Shown here piece after piece: positions 43,556 to 53,214 of a stretch of DNA of 64,000 nt (positions within the stretch are counted from its first letter, which is position 1; the number at the start of each line of letters is the position of its first letter). The translations under genes and the position numbers were made by a program. The stretch spans positions 1-64,000 of the forward strand of contig NZ_LZSC01000049.1 of the NCBI RefSeq assembly GCF_001665235.1. The letters are read 5' to 3'. Source of the stretch: Mycobacterium sp. 1100029.7 (GTDB lineage Bacteria > Actinomycetota > Actinomycetes > Mycobacteriales > Mycobacteriaceae). The notes under the pieces were generated by a model. That model was given only the letters and a program-made list of their open reading frames with translations, was not told the DNA's origin and made no database searches.

Positions 43556-44818
43556 GTGCCCCGCCTGCCGCCTTCGGGCCGCAATGTCGACTTCTTCTGT
43601 GCGGTCGTCATCGTGGGCCTGCTGGCTGGGGTCGCCGGGTTGTCGACGACGTTCGTGCTGCGGTTCGTCCAGCACCTGACCTACAACTACAGTTTCGGGA
43701 CGTTGCTGGCCGGGGTGACCGCCAGCAGCCCGGTGCGCCGGGTATTGGGACCGATGGTCGGCGCGGCGCTGGCGGGATTGGGATGGTGGCTGCTGCGGCG
43801 GCGCAACGAGGTACCGCCACTGGCCGGAACCATCGCCCGCCACGAACCCATACCGCGGTGGTCCTGGAGCGTCGACGCGATGCTGCAGGTACTGCTGGTC
43901 GGGTCGGGCGCCTCACTGGGCCGGGAAGGCGCACCACGCCAATTCGCCGCGGCGTTAAGCGATTTCGCGACCGGGTGGCTCAAGCGGCTGTCCGCCCGGG
44001 ACCGCGAGATACTGCTCGCCTGCGCCGCCGGTGCGGGCCTGGGCGCGGTGTATGCGGTGCCGCTGGCCGGTGCGTTGTTCTCGGTGCGGATCCTGCTCAA
44101 CACCTGGCACCCGCGGGCGGTGGGCGCGGCGTTCCTCACGTCCAGCCTGGCCGTCGCGATCGGCTCGGCGATCACCCGCGACCAACCCAACCTGCAGTGG
44201 CCGATCGGGGAGTCGACGTATCTGCTCACCGCGCACGGGTTGCTGATGGCGCCGTTCGCGCTGGCGGTCGGTCTGGCGTTCAACCGGCTGATGGCGGCGG
44301 CGCGTCCGGCCCGCCAAATCCGCACCGCGACGCTGATCCCCGCCCTCGCCGGTGCCGGACTGGTCATGGGGATCTGCTCGCATTGGTGGCCCGAACTGCC
44401 GGGCAACGGCCGCAGCGTCCTGACCGTGAGTTTGGCCAGCGGGCTGACGCTGTCCGCGGCGGCGGCGATCCTGCTGTTGAAGCCGCTACTGACCGCCCTG
44501 TTCCTGCGAGCCGGCGGGGCTGGCGGCATGCTGACCCCGTCGCTGGCCACCGGCGCGGCGACGGGCGCGCTGCTGGTGCTGACCGTCAACTGGATCGGCG
44601 GGACCCACCTGCACGTGCCGGCCGTCTCGCTGAGCGGTGCCGCCGGCGTGCTCGCGGTCACCCAGGGCTCCCCGATCTGGGCCGCCATCTTCGTCTGGGA
44701 ACTCGCCCGGCCGCCGCTATGGCTATTCGGAGTTTTCCTGCTGACCGCGACCGGCGCCCATGGCCTGAAGACGCTGCTGAGCGTGCGGGCGCCCAAACAC
44801 GACGAACGTGCCGGCTGA
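43556..44818 (+). CDS. CLC-family chloride channel/antiporter
   Basis: 420 residues with about ten hydrophobic helices. The CLC signature GSGASLGREGAPRQ is present, with the GREG(A)P selectivity loop in which Ala takes the place usually before Pro. GAGLGAVYAVPLAGALF and GGAGGMLTPSLATGA follow, the last being the GxFxP-like region. The gating Glu of GREG is kept. Start GTG 43556, nine bases after the TetR stop, so it is probably co-transcribed with the regulator. It occupies the place where M. tuberculosis has a VapBC pair (Rv0239-Rv0240). Confidence 0.87.
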   Translation: MPRLPPSGRNVDFFCAVVIVGLLAGVAGLSTTFVLRFVQHLTYNYSFGTLLAGVTASSPVRRVLGPMVGAALAGLGWWLLRRRNEVPPLAGTIARHEPIPRWSWSVDAMLQVLLVGSGASLGREGAPRQFAAALSDFATGWLKRLSARDREILLACAAGAGLGAVYAVPLAGALFSVRILLNTWHPRAVGAAFLTSSLAVAIGSAITRDQPNLQWPIGESTYLLTAHGLLMAPFALAVGLAFNRLMAAARPARQIRTATLIPALAGAGLVMGICSHWWPELPGNGRSVLTVSLASGLTLSAAAAILLLKPLLTALFLRAGGAGGMLTPSLATGAATGALLVLTVNWIGGTHLHVPAVSLSGAAGVLAVTQGSPIWAAIFVWELARPPLWLFGVFLLTATGAHGLKTLLSVRAPKHDERAG

Positions 44819-44823
44819 CGCGA

Positions 44824-45666
44824 TTACAGGGGAGCGACCTCGCCGGTGAGGTAGGGATATCCCTTGGCGATGTTGCGCAGCGAAAGGTCGAAGCCCCGGT
44901 CGTTCTCGTCGATGTAGAGCCCCGCCGTCGCGGGCAAGATCAGCGGCTTACCGAAGCGCACCGAGTAGCGCACCGCGTCCGGCAGTCGAGCCTCGATATT
45001 CGCCAATACTGCTGCAGCACTGAACATTCCGTGTGCGATGACGGTCGGGAAGCCGAACAGTTTGGCGGCGACCGGATTGGTGTGGATCGGGTTGTGATCC
45101 CCACCGACGACGGCGTAACGGCGGATCTGGCCGGGCGTGATGCGCAGCACGACGCCCGGTGGCGGCAGCTTGGGCTGCTTTTGCGGCGGCGGCTTGGGTT
45201 CGTCGGACAGGCTGGTGCGCTGCTGATGCAGGAAGGTCGTCACCTGATGCCACGCGGTCTCGTTGCCGACGCTCACGTCGGTCACCAGGTCGACCAGCAG
45301 GCCCTTGCGGTGCTCGCGCAGATTCTCGGCATGTACCCGCACCCCGACGGTGTCGGTGACCGCAATGGGGCGGTATTGCGTGATGTGGTTCTCGGTGTGC
45401 ACCGAACCCATTGCCGCGAAAGGAAAGTCGAATCCCGTCACCAACGACATCAGCGCCGGGAAGGTCAACGCGAAAGGGTAGGTCAGCGGCACGTTGTTGC
45501 CGAAGCGCAGACCGGTGACCGCGGCGTACTCGGCCACGTTGGTCTGATCGATCGGCAGTTCCTCGACCGTCACCGTGCGACTGGGCAGCTGATCCGTGCG
45601 GGACACCAACGGTAGTGCCCCGGCCACGGCGCGCAGCATGTTGCGCAGGCCGCTTGGTTGATTCAT
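44824..45666 (-). CDS. htdX: (3R)-hydroxyacyl dehydratase, MaoC-like (HtdX-like)
   Basis: 280 residues, double-hotdog MaoC protein. The hydratase motif GDHNPIHTNPVAAKLFGFPT carries the catalytic Asp and His, and VIAHGMFSAA follows. It dehydrates (3R)-hydroxyacyl-CoA/ACP to the enoyl form. ATG 45666 is preceded by GAGGAGAACGCG. It starts 28 bases after the fabG4 stop, giving a fabG4-htdX operon that supplies consecutive ketoreduction and dehydration steps. Confidence 0.92.
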   Translation of the reverse strand: MNQPSGLRNMLRAVAGALPLVSRTDQLPSRTVTVEELPIDQTNVAEYAAVTGLRFGNNVPLTYPFALTFPALMSLVTGFDFPFAAMGSVHTENHITQYRPIAVTDTVGVRVHAENLREHRKGLLVDLVTDVSVGNETAWHQVTTFLHQQRTSLSDEPKPPPQKQPKLPPPGVVLRITPGQIRRYAVVGGDHNPIHTNPVAAKLFGFPTVIAHGMFSAAAVLANIEARLPDAVRYSVRFGKPLILPATAGLYIDENDRGFDLSLRNIAKGYPYLTGEVAPL

Positions 45667-45694
45667 CGCGTTCTCCTCGAGCCTCTGGCCAAAC

Positions 45695-47059
45695 CTATGC
45701 GCCCAGCATCGCCTGGCCGCAGACGCGAATGACGTTGCCGGTCACCGCGTTCGACGCCGGGCTGGCGAAGTAGGCGATGGTCTCCGCGACGTCCACGGGC
45801 TGTCCGCCCTGGAACAGCGAGTTCATCCGGCGGCCCACCTCGCGGGTGGCCAGCGGGATCGCCGCCGTCATCTGCGTCTCGATGAACCCCGGCGCCACGG
45901 CGTTGATCGTGATGCCCTTCTCGTAGAGCTCGGGCGCCAGCGCCTGGGTGAGGCCGATCATCCCGGCCTTCGTGGTGGCGTAGTTGGTCTGCCCACGGTT
46001 GCCGGCGATGCCGGCCATCGAGGACAGCCCGATCACCCGGCCGCCTTCACCGATGCTGCCGTTTTCGATCAGGCCTTGAGTAAGCCGTTGCGGGGCAAGC
46101 AGATTGACCGCCAGGACGGAATCCCAGCGGGCATCGTCCATGTTGACCAGCAACTTGTCGCGGGTGATACCCGCGTTGTTCACCAGCACGTCGGCGTGCC
46201 CGGCGTAGTGCTCGCGCAGGTGCTCGGTGATTTTGTCGACCGCGTCGGCGGCCGTCACGTCGAGCCACAATGCCGTGCCACCGACCCGGCTCGCGGTTTC
46301 GGCCAGCGTCTCGGCGGCCGATTCCACGTCGACCGCGATGACGCGGGCGCCGTCGCGGGCGAACACCTCGGCGATCGTCGCACCGATGCCGCGGGCGGCG
46401 CCGGTGACGATCGCGACCTTGCCGTCCAGCGGCCGGTCCCAGTCCGCGGGCGGGGTGGAGTCGGCTTCGCCGACGTAGAAAACCTGGCCGTCGACGTAGG
46501 CGGACTTCCCCGAGAGGATGAACCGCAGCGTCGATTCCAGGCCGGTCGCAGCGGGTTTGGCCGCCGGCGACAGGTAGACCAGCGCAACGGTGGAGCCGTT
46601 GCGCAACTCCTTGCCCAGCGACCGGGTGAAGCCCTCCAGGGCACGTTGGGCGATCCGCTCGTCGCTGCTGGCGGCGGCGTCCGGGGTGGTGCCGACCACG
46701 ACGACGCGGGCGCTGTGGCCCAGGTTGCGCAACAGCGGCGTGAAGAACTCGTGCAGCGCCTTGAGGCCGTCGGGCGTGGTGATGCCGGTGGCGTCGAAGA
46801 CCAGGCCGCCGAATTTGTCGGCCCAGCGGCCACCGAGGTTGTTGCCGACCACGTCGTAGTCGCCGTCCAGCGCGGCGCGCAGCGGTTCCACGACCCGGCC
46901 TTCACCCCCGATCAGCAAGGATCCGGCCAGCGGCGGATCGCCGACGGAGTAGCGGCGCAGATCCTCGGGTTGCGGAACGCCAAGTTGCTTGGCCACAAAG
47001 GATCCGGGGCCCGAGTTGACGACTTGCGAGAACAGATCGGACGGACGATTGGGAGCCAC
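45695..47059 (-). CDS. fabG4: 3-oxoacyl reductase FabG4-like (two-domain SDR)
   Basis: 454 residues. The N-terminal 200 residues form a flavodoxin-like region without cofactor motif. The C-terminal SDR domain has [21 protein letters not shown] and the S...Y-x3-K set in [20 protein letters not shown]. It reduces 3-oxoacyl-CoA with NADH as in the high-molecular-weight FabG4. GTG 47059 has GGAAGG upstream. It is divergent from fadA2 across a 141-base region holding the TTAC-N6-GTAA palindrome. Confidence 0.93.
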   Translation of the reverse strand: MAPNRPSDLFSQVVNSGPGSFVAKQLGVPQPEDLRRYSVGDPPLAGSLLIGGEGRVVEPLRAALDGDYDVVGNNLGGRWADKFGGLVFDATGITTPDGLKALHEFFTPLLRNLGHSARVVVVGTTPDAAASSDERIAQRALEGFTRSLGKELRNGSTVALVYLSPAAKPAATGLESTLRFILSGKSAYVDGQVFYVGEADSTPPADWDRPLDGKVAIVTGAARGIGATIAEVFARDGARVIAVDVESAAETLAETASRVGGTALWLDVTAADAVDKITEHLREHYAGHADVLVNNAGITRDKLLVNMDDARWDSVLAVNLLAPQRLTQGLIENGSIGEGGRVIGLSSMAGIAGNRGQTNYATTKAGMIGLTQALAPELYEKGITINAVAPGFIETQMTAAIPLATREVGRRMNSLFQGGQPVDVAETIAYFASPASNAVTGNVIRVCGQAMLGA

Positions 47060-47125
47060 TGAGCTGCCTTCCGGTTTCTATCTTGGTCGAACGTGCCGTA
47101 CAAACCAACCGTATCGGGGACGAAC

Positions 47126-47139
47126 TTACTGCAGAGTAA
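47126..47139. promoter_or_regulatory. palindromic operator in the fabG4-fadA2 divergent region
   Basis: CTTACT-GCAG-AGTAAG (47125-47140) is a perfect 6-bp inverted repeat centred in the intergenic gap and contains TTAC-N6-GTAA. The same pattern precedes fadE5. It can control both divergent promoters. The regulator is inferred to be of the TetR type. Confidence 0.55.
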
Positions 47140-47200
47140 GAACAGTCGGTAGTATGGGTCACAACGGCCAATCCCCCAAACTGACAAACCGGAGATGAAC

Positions 47201-48547
47201 GTGGCCCCTGCAAATTCTGAGGCAACCAAGCAAGCAGGTCAGACGAGCCTGAACTCGCGGCGACGCGTCGCCGTACTGGGCGGCAACCGCCTGCCGTTCG
47301 CGCGCTCCGACGGCGCCTACGCCGAGGCGTCCAACCAGGACATGTTCACCGCGGCCCTCGGTGGCCTGGTGGACCGCTTCGGGCTGGGCGGCGAGCGGCT
47401 GGGCGTCGTCGTCGGCGGTGCGGTGCTCAAGCACAGCCGCGACTTCAACCTGACGCGTGAGTGCGTGCTGGGATCGGAATTGTCGTCCTACACACCCGCG
47501 TTCGACATTCAGCAAGCTTGTGGCACCGGCCTGCAGGCGGCCATCGCGGCCGCCGACGGCATCGCGTCAGGCCGTTATGAGGTGGCCGCCGCCGGCGGCG
47601 TGGACACCACGTCGGACCCGCCGATCGGCCTGGGCGATAACCTGCGCCGCCAGCTGCTCAAGCTGCGCCGGTCCAAGTCCAACGTGCAACGGCTCAAGCT
47701 GGTTGGCACGCTGCCCGCCAGCCTGGGTATCGAGATCCCGGCCAACAGCGAGCCCCGCACCGGGCTGTCGATGGGTGAGCACGCCGCGATCACCGCCAAG
47801 CAGATGGGCATCAAGCGGGTAGACCAGGACGAGCTGGCGGTCGCCAGCCACCGCAAGATGGCCGCGGCGTACGACCGCGGTTTCTTCGACGACCTGCTCA
47901 CCCCGTTCCTGGGCCTGTACCGCGACGACAATCTGCGCGGGAATTCCAGCGTGGAGAAGCTGGCCTCGCTGCGTCCGGTGTTCGGGGTCAAGGCCGGTGA
48001 CGCGACGATGACGGCGGGTAACTCGACGCCGCTGACCGACGGTGCTTCGGTGGCGCTGCTGGCCACCGAGGAGTGGGCCGCCCAGCATTCGCTGCCCGCC
48101 CTGGCCTACCTGGTGGACGCCGAGACCGCCGCCGTGGACTACGTCAACGGACGCGACGGGCTGCTGATGGCGCCCACCTACGCGGTGCCGCGGCTGCTGG
48201 CCCGCAATGGGCTGAGCCTGCAGGACTTCGACTTCTACGAAATCCACGAGGCGTTCGCGTCGGTGGTGCTGGCGCATCTGCAGGCCTGGGAGTCCGAGGA
48301 GTACTGCAAGGAGCGGCTCGGGCTGGACGCCGCGCTGGGCGCCATCGACCGGTCCAAGCTCAACGTCAACGGCTCGTCGCTGGCCGCGGGACACCCGTTC
48401 GCGGCCACCGGCGGACGGATCCTGGCTCAGGCCGCCAAGCAGCTCTTCGAAAAGAAAAAGGAGAGCACCGGTGGGGCGCCGCTGCGCGCGCTGATTTCCA
48501 TCTGCGCGGCCGGCGGCCAGGGTGTGGCCGCAATCTTGGAGGCCTGA
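47201..48547 (+). CDS. fadA2: acetyl-CoA acyltransferase / thiolase (FadA2-like)
   Basis: 448 residues. Thiolase motifs: nucleophilic Cys in DIQQACGTGLQAA, His in EIHEAFASVV and HPFAATGGR, and second Cys in ICAAGGQGVA. It cleaves or condenses 3-ketoacyl-CoA. GTG 47201 is chosen because GGAG lies six bases upstream; the ATG at 47195 touches that GGAG. It faces fabG4 and is followed by a SigF-type promoter, a small RNA and two terminators before the convergent fadE5. Confidence 0.93.
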   Translation: MAPANSEATKQAGQTSLNSRRRVAVLGGNRLPFARSDGAYAEASNQDMFTAALGGLVDRFGLGGERLGVVVGGAVLKHSRDFNLTRECVLGSELSSYTPAFDIQQACGTGLQAAIAAADGIASGRYEVAAAGGVDTTSDPPIGLGDNLRRQLLKLRRSKSNVQRLKLVGTLPASLGIEIPANSEPRTGLSMGEHAAITAKQMGIKRVDQDELAVASHRKMAAAYDRGFFDDLLTPFLGLYRDDNLRGNSSVEKLASLRPVFGVKAGDATMTAGNSTPLTDGASVALLATEEWAAQHSLPALAYLVDAETAAVDYVNGRDGLLMAPTYAVPRLLARNGLSLQDFDFYEIHEAFASVVLAHLQAWESEEYCKERLGLDAALGAIDRSKLNVNGSSLAAGHPFAATGGRILAQAAKQLFEKKKESTGGAPLRALISICAAGGQGVAAILEA

Positions 48548-48600
48548 CCTGCGCAAAGCCCGCGATAATTGCTGCGGACGGCGATGAAGTGCGTCACAGC

Positions 48601-48627
48601 GGATTAGTAACAGCGGGCTCCGGGTAA
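48601..48627 (+). promoter_or_regulatory. SigF-type promoter for the fadA2-fadE5 intergenic RNA
   Basis: GGATT (48601-48605) and GGGTAA (48622-48627) are 16 bases apart, as in mycobacterial SigF promoters (GGTTT-N16-GGGTA). It lies about 50 bases past the fadA2 stop and points into a structured non-coding stretch. Confidence 0.6.
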
Positions 48628-48633
48628 ACGATG

Positions 48634-48776
48634 TGCGGATAGTCCCGTGTTGTGGTCTGACCCCCCGACCCCGACGGCAACACGGGGCATCCCCAAATTC
48701 GACCGCCGGTATGCAACAAGACGGGCGTACGAAATGGGCCGCCGCTGGAGTGAGGGGATCCAGCGGCGGTCTTTTT
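48634..48776 (+). ncRNA. F6-like small RNA (SigF-dependent sRNA between fadA2 and fadE5)
   Basis: In M. tuberculosis the sRNA F6 (ncRv10243) is encoded between fadA2 and fadE5 and depends on SigF. Here the same interval has a SigF-type promoter, a 5' stem (CCCGTGTTG 48644-48652 with CAACACGGG 48678-48686) and a rho-independent terminator at 48739-48776. No ORF with a ribosome site lies inside. The start is placed seven bases after the -10. Assignment rests on position and signals; the sequence was not aligned. Confidence 0.65.
48739..48776 (+). terminator. rho-independent terminator of the F6-like RNA
   Basis: Stem CCGCCGCTGGA (48739-48749) with its complement (48759-48769), nine-base loop, directly followed by TCTTTTT. 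This is a classic intrinsic terminator on the plus strand, uncommon in mycobacteria. Confidence 0.8.
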
Positions 48777-48808
48777 GGTATCGCCCGCTGCATCGCGGCC
48801 GCAACGAC

Positions 48809-48844
48809 AAAATCCCCCGCTTCAACGAGGAAGCGGGGGATTTT
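48809..48844. terminator. bidirectional 15-bp terminator hairpin between fadA2/F6 and fadE5
   Basis: Perfect arms AAAATCCCCCGCTTC (48809-48823) and complement (48830-48844) with loop AACGAG. The outer A/T quartets give a U-run in both directions. It lies 20 bases past the fadE5 stop and also backs up termination of the plus-strand RNA. Confidence 0.8.
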
Positions 48845-48864
48845 GCGTGTCGTTGTCGGAGGCT

Positions 48865-50700
48865 TTAGAAAGCAGCCTCGTCCAGCTCCATGATGTCGTT
48901 GTCCAGCGTCTCGATGACCTCACGAGTGCTGGCCAGCAGCGGCAGGAAGTTCTTCGCGAAGAACGACGCGACCGCAATCTTGCCCTCGTAGAAGGACCGC
49001 TCGTCGCCGCTGGCGCCGGCGTCCAGCGCCGCGACCGCGACCGCCGCCTGACGCTGCAACAGCCAGCCGATCACCAGGTCGCCGACGCTCATCAGGAAGC
49101 GGACCGAACCCAGACCCACCTTGTAGAGGCTGGTGACGTCTTCCTGAGCGGCCATCAGGTAACCGGTGAGGGTGGCCGCCATGCTCTGCACGTCGGACAG
49201 CGCCTTGGCCAGGTGCTCGCGCTCGGTCTTCAGCCGCCCGTTGCCGGACTCGCTGTCGACGAACTTCTGGATCTGCTCGGAGACGTGCGCCAGCGCCACG
49301 CCCTTGTCGCGGACGATCTTGCGGAAGAAGAAGTCCTGCGCCTGGATGGCGGTGGTGCCCTCGTACAGCGAGTCGATCTTCGCGTCCCGGATGTACTGCT
49401 CGATCGGGTAGTCCTGCAGGAAGCCGGACCCACCGAAGGTCTGCAGACTCTCGGTCAACTTGGCATACGCCTGCTCGGACCCGACACCCTTGACCACCGG
49501 CAGCAGCAGGTCGTTGACCTTCACGGCCAGGTCAGCGTCCACACCGTGGATGGTCTCGGCAACCGCAGAATCCTGGTAGGTCGAGGTGAACAGGTACAGC
49601 GCGCGCAGACCCTCGGCGTAGGCCTTCTGGGTCATCAGCGACCGGCGCACGTCGGGGTGATGCGTGATCGTCACCCGCGGTGCGGTCTTGTCGGTCATCT
49701 GGGTCATGTCGGCACCCTGGACCCGCTCCTTGGCGTAAGCCAGGGCGTTCAGGTAACCCGTCGACAGCGTGGCGATCGCCTTGGTGCCGACCATCATGCG
49801 GGCCTGCTCGATGACCTCGAACATCTGCGCGATGCCGTTGTGCACCTCGCCGACGAGCCAGCCCTTGGCGGGTACGCCGTGCTGACCGAAGGACAGCTCA
49901 CAGGTCGCGGAGACCTTGAGGCCCATCTTGTGCTCGACGTTGGTGACGAAAGCGCCGTTGCGCTCACCCAGTTCACCGGTCTCGAAGTCGAACAGGAACT
50001 TGGGCACGAAGAACAGCGACAGGCCCTTGGTACCGGGACCGGCGCCCTCGGGACGGGCCAGCACCAGGTGGAAGATGTTCTCGAAAAGGTCGCCGGAGTC
50101 CGCCGAGGTGATGAACCTCTTGACGCCGTCGATGTGCCAGGAACCGTCCTCCTGCTGCACCGCTTTGGTGCGGCCGGCGCCGACGTCGGAACCGGCGTCC
50201 GGCTCGGTCAGCACCATCGTGGAGCCCCAACCGCGCTCGGCGCAGATCACGGCCCACTTCCTCTGCTCCTCGGTGCCGAGGTGGTACAGGATGTTGGCGA
50301 ATCCGGCGCCGCCGGCGTACATCCAGACGGCCGGGTTGGCACCCAGGATGTGCTCGTGTAACGCCCATAGCAGCGACTTGGGGGCGGGCACACCGCCGAG
50401 GGCCTCGTCGAGGCCGACCTTGTCCCAACCGCCTTCTTGGACTGAGTAGACCGACTTCTTGAACGCCTCCGGCAGCGTCACCGAGTGCGTCTCGGGGTCG
50501 AACACCGGCGGGTTGCGGTCACCTTCGACAAACGAATCGGCGATCGGCCCCTCGGCCAGTCGGGCGATCTCGTTCAACATTTCCTTGGCGGTGTCGACGT
50601 CGAGGTCGGCGTACTCGCCTTGGCCTAGCGCCTTGTCAACGCCTAACACCTCAAACAGGTTGAATGCCTGGTCGCGGACGTTGCTCTTGTAGTGGCTCAC
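48865..50700 (-). CDS. fadE5: acyl-CoA dehydrogenase (FadE5-like)
   Basis: 611 residues, equal to M. tuberculosis FadE5. Acyl-CoA dehydrogenase motifs: [59 protein letters not shown] and the C-terminal helical extension. The active-site Glu region is [11 protein letters not shown]. It oxidises long- and medium-chain acyl-CoA. GTG 50700 ([11 protein letters not shown]) has GAGGAG seven bases upstream; the longer frame to 50769 is rejected. A TTAC-N6-GTAA site lies 53 bases upstream. Confidence 0.94.
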   Translation of the reverse strand: MSHYKSNVRDQAFNLFEVLGVDKALGQGEYADLDVDTAKEMLNEIARLAEGPIADSFVEGDRNPPVFDPETHSVTLPEAFKKSVYSVQEGGWDKVGLDEALGGVPAPKSLLWALHEHILGANPAVWMYAGGAGFANILYHLGTEEQRKWAVICAERGWGSTMVLTEPDAGSDVGAGRTKAVQQEDGSWHIDGVKRFITSADSGDLFENIFHLVLARPEGAGPGTKGLSLFFVPKFLFDFETGELGERNGAFVTNVEHKMGLKVSATCELSFGQHGVPAKGWLVGEVHNGIAQMFEVIEQARMMVGTKAIATLSTGYLNALAYAKERVQGADMTQMTDKTAPRVTITHHPDVRRSLMTQKAYAEGLRALYLFTSTYQDSAVAETIHGVDADLAVKVNDLLLPVVKGVGSEQAYAKLTESLQTFGGSGFLQDYPIEQYIRDAKIDSLYEGTTAIQAQDFFFRKIVRDKGVALAHVSEQIQKFVDSESGNGRLKTEREHLAKALSDVQSMAATLTGYLMAAQEDVTSLYKVGLGSVRFLMSVGDLVIGWLLQRQAAVAVAALDAGASGDERSFYEGKIAVASFFAKNFLPLLASTREVIETLDNDIMELDEAAF

Positions 50701-50752
50701 TATTTTGCTCCTCGTTGAGAATGCCACGTTGTGGTTGGGTACTTGGGCTAAG

Positions 50753-50766
50753 TTACCCACCAGTAA
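50753..50766. promoter_or_regulatory. palindromic operator upstream of fadE5
   Basis: GTTAC-CCACCA-GTAAC (50752-50767) contains TTAC-N6-GTAA, the same pattern as 47126-47139. Its position fits repression of fadE5 and perhaps of the divergent oxygenase gene. Confidence 0.55.
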
Positions 50767-50836
50767 CACCGCTAAAATATCCCGCGGCGTCAGATATGCG
50801 CAAGTAAGTGTGAGCTAGATTTCATTGCCTAATTAA

Positions 50837-50848
50837 CCAACCGGTTGG
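50837..50848. promoter_or_regulatory. 12-bp perfect palindrome CCAACCGGTTGG
   Basis: Lies between the fadE5 operator and the oxygenase start, in an AT-rich stretch. Different sequence from the TTAC-N6-GTAA sites, so possibly a second regulator. Function inferred from symmetry only. Confidence 0.35.
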
Positions 50849-50902
50849 GAAGTGCCTGTTCGCGCCTTCGACAGGTCTTCTACCTGCGGCGATAATGGAC
50901 AC

Positions 50903-51775
50903 GTGACAGGTGTGCGACGCGTCACCGCGCTACCCGTGGTGGATCTGCAAGCTGGTGCTGACGGGCTACGCGAGGGTTTACGCGCGGCCGCGCACGAGGT
51001 CGGCTTCTTCTACCTGACCGGCCACGGTGTACCCCAGACGCTGGTCGCCCGGCTGCTCGTGGTGGCCCGCCAATTGTTCGCCTTGCCCCAGGCCGACAAG
51101 GACGCGGTCGCGATGGTGCGCAGCCCGCACTTCCGCGGCTACACCCGGCTCGGCGGCGAATTGACCCGCGGCGAGGTGGATTGGCGCGAGCAGATTGATA
51201 TTGGTCCCGAACGGGCGCCGGTCGGTGGGCCGGGCCAACCCGACTACCTGTGGCTGCAGGGCCCCAACCAATGGCCGGCCGGGCTGCCGCAGCTCCCGGC
51301 GATCATCGCGGAGTGGGATGCCGCCCTGTCCGGGGTGGCCCGCACGTTGCTGCGGCACTGGGCGGCGTCGCTGGGCAGTGTCCCCGAGGTGTTCGACGAC
51401 GCCTTCGCCGAGACACCTGCCACCCTGATCAAGGTCATCCGTTATCCCGCTCGGGCGGACAGCCCGCAGGGAGTCGGCGCGCACCGCGACTCCGGAGTGC
51501 TGACGCTGTTGCTCGCCGAGCCCGGGAGCAGTGGGCTGCAGGTGCGCCGCGGGCGCGACGGCGACCCCGACAGCGGCTGGGTCGATGTGGACCCGCTGGA
51601 CGGGGCGTTCATCGTCAACATCGGTGAGCTCCTCGAGGTCGCCACGCGTGGCTACCTGCGCGCGACCGAGCACCGGGTCACCCTGGGCCGGCAGCCGGCC
51701 GAGCGGATCTCGGTCCCGTTCTTCTTCAATCCCCGGCTGGATGCGCAGCTACCGGTGCTGTCGCTGCCCGCTTAA
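50903..51775 (+). CDS. 2-oxoglutarate/Fe(II)-dependent oxygenase (isopenicillin-N-synthase-like), C-terminally truncated by a stop codon
   Basis: 290 residues from GTG 50903. The N-terminal DIOX_N part (VVDLQAGADG, EVGFFYLTGHGVP) is followed by the double-stranded beta-helix. Iron ligands are HRD in GVGAHRDSGVLTLL and His in ATEHRVTL, and the 2OG-binding R-x-S is in ERISVPFFFNP. All catalytic residues are kept. The stop TAA at 51773-51775 (after LSLPA) interrupts a frame that continues with family-like sequence for 64 more codons, so the last part of the protein is lost. The enzyme may still fold. Start uncertain (50852 is possible). Confidence 0.75.
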   Translation: MTGVRRVTALPVVDLQAGADGLREGLRAAAHEVGFFYLTGHGVPQTLVARLLVVARQLFALPQADKDAVAMVRSPHFRGYTRLGGELTRGEVDWREQIDIGPERAPVGGPGQPDYLWLQGPNQWPAGLPQLPAIIAEWDAALSGVARTLLRHWAASLGSVPEVFDDAFAETPATLIKVIRYPARADSPQGVGAHRDSGVLTLLLAEPGSSGLQVRRGRDGDPDSGWVDVDPLDGAFIVNIGELLEVATRGYLRATEHRVTLGRQPAERISVPFFFNPRLDAQLPVLSLPA

Positions 51776-52458
<683 letters not shown>

Positions 52459-52467
52459 CCGCCCCGG

Positions 52468-53214
52468 TTAACGCCTGAACAGCTTGTTGCCCAGCCAGAC
52501 GATCGGGTCGTACTTGCGGTCGGCCACACGCTCTTTCATCGGAATCAGCGCGTTGTCGGTGATCTTGATGTGCTCGGGACAGACCTCGGTGCAGCACTTG
52601 GTGATGTTGCAGAAGCCCAGGCCATGCTCTTCCTGGGCGTCATTGCGACGGTCCCTGGTGTCCAGCGGGTGCATTTCCAGCTCGGCGACGCGCATCAGGA
52701 ACCGCGGTCCGGCGAACGACTTCTTGTTCTCCTCGTGGTCGCGGACCACGTGGCAGACGTTCTGACACAGGAAGCATTCGATGCACTTACGGAATTCCTG
52801 TGAGCGTTGCACGTCGACCTGCGCCATCCGGTACTCGCCGGGCTGCAGATCCTTCGGCGGCGCGAAAGACGGGATTTCCCGGGCCTTTTCGTAGTTGAAC
52901 GAGACATCAGTGACCAGGTCGCGGATCACCGGGAACGTCCGCAGCGGCGTCACCGTCACGACCTCGTCCTCGGCGAAGGAGGACATCCGCGTCATGCACA
53001 TCAGCCGGGGCTTGCCGTTGATCTCGGCCGAGCAGGATCCACACTTGCCCGCTTTGCAGTTCCACCGCACCGCGAGGTCGGGAGTCTGCGTCTGCTGCAG
53101 GCGGTGGATGATGTCGAGCACCACCTCGCCCTCGTTGACCTCGACCGTGAAGTTCTCCAGTGCGCCGTCGGCGTCGTCGCCGCGCCACACCCGCATCGTC
53201 GCGTCGTAGCTCAT
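52468..53214 (-). CDS. succinate dehydrogenase/fumarate reductase iron-sulfur subunit (Rv0247c-like)
   Basis: 248 residues. Three clusters are visible: plant-type [2Fe-2S] in NCKAGKCGSC with the distant Cys in LMC, [4Fe-4S] in CIECFLCQNVC, and the third cluster in CNITKCCTEVCPEHI. It passes electrons from the flavoprotein to quinone. Its ATG overlaps the flavoprotein stop (TAATG). Last gene of the Sdh1-type operon, in the order anchor, flavoprotein, iron-sulfur. Confidence 0.94.
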   Translation of the reverse strand: MSYDATMRVWRGDDADGALENFTVEVNEGEVVLDIIHRLQQTQTPDLAVRWNCKAGKCGSCSAEINGKPRLMCMTRMSSFAEDEVVTVTPLRTFPVIRDLVTDVSFNYEKAREIPSFAPPKDLQPGEYRMAQVDVQRSQEFRKCIECFLCQNVCHVVRDHEENKKSFAGPRFLMRVAELEMHPLDTRDRRNDAQEEHGLGFCNITKCCTEVCPEHIKITDNALIPMKERVADRKYDPIVWLGNKLFRR

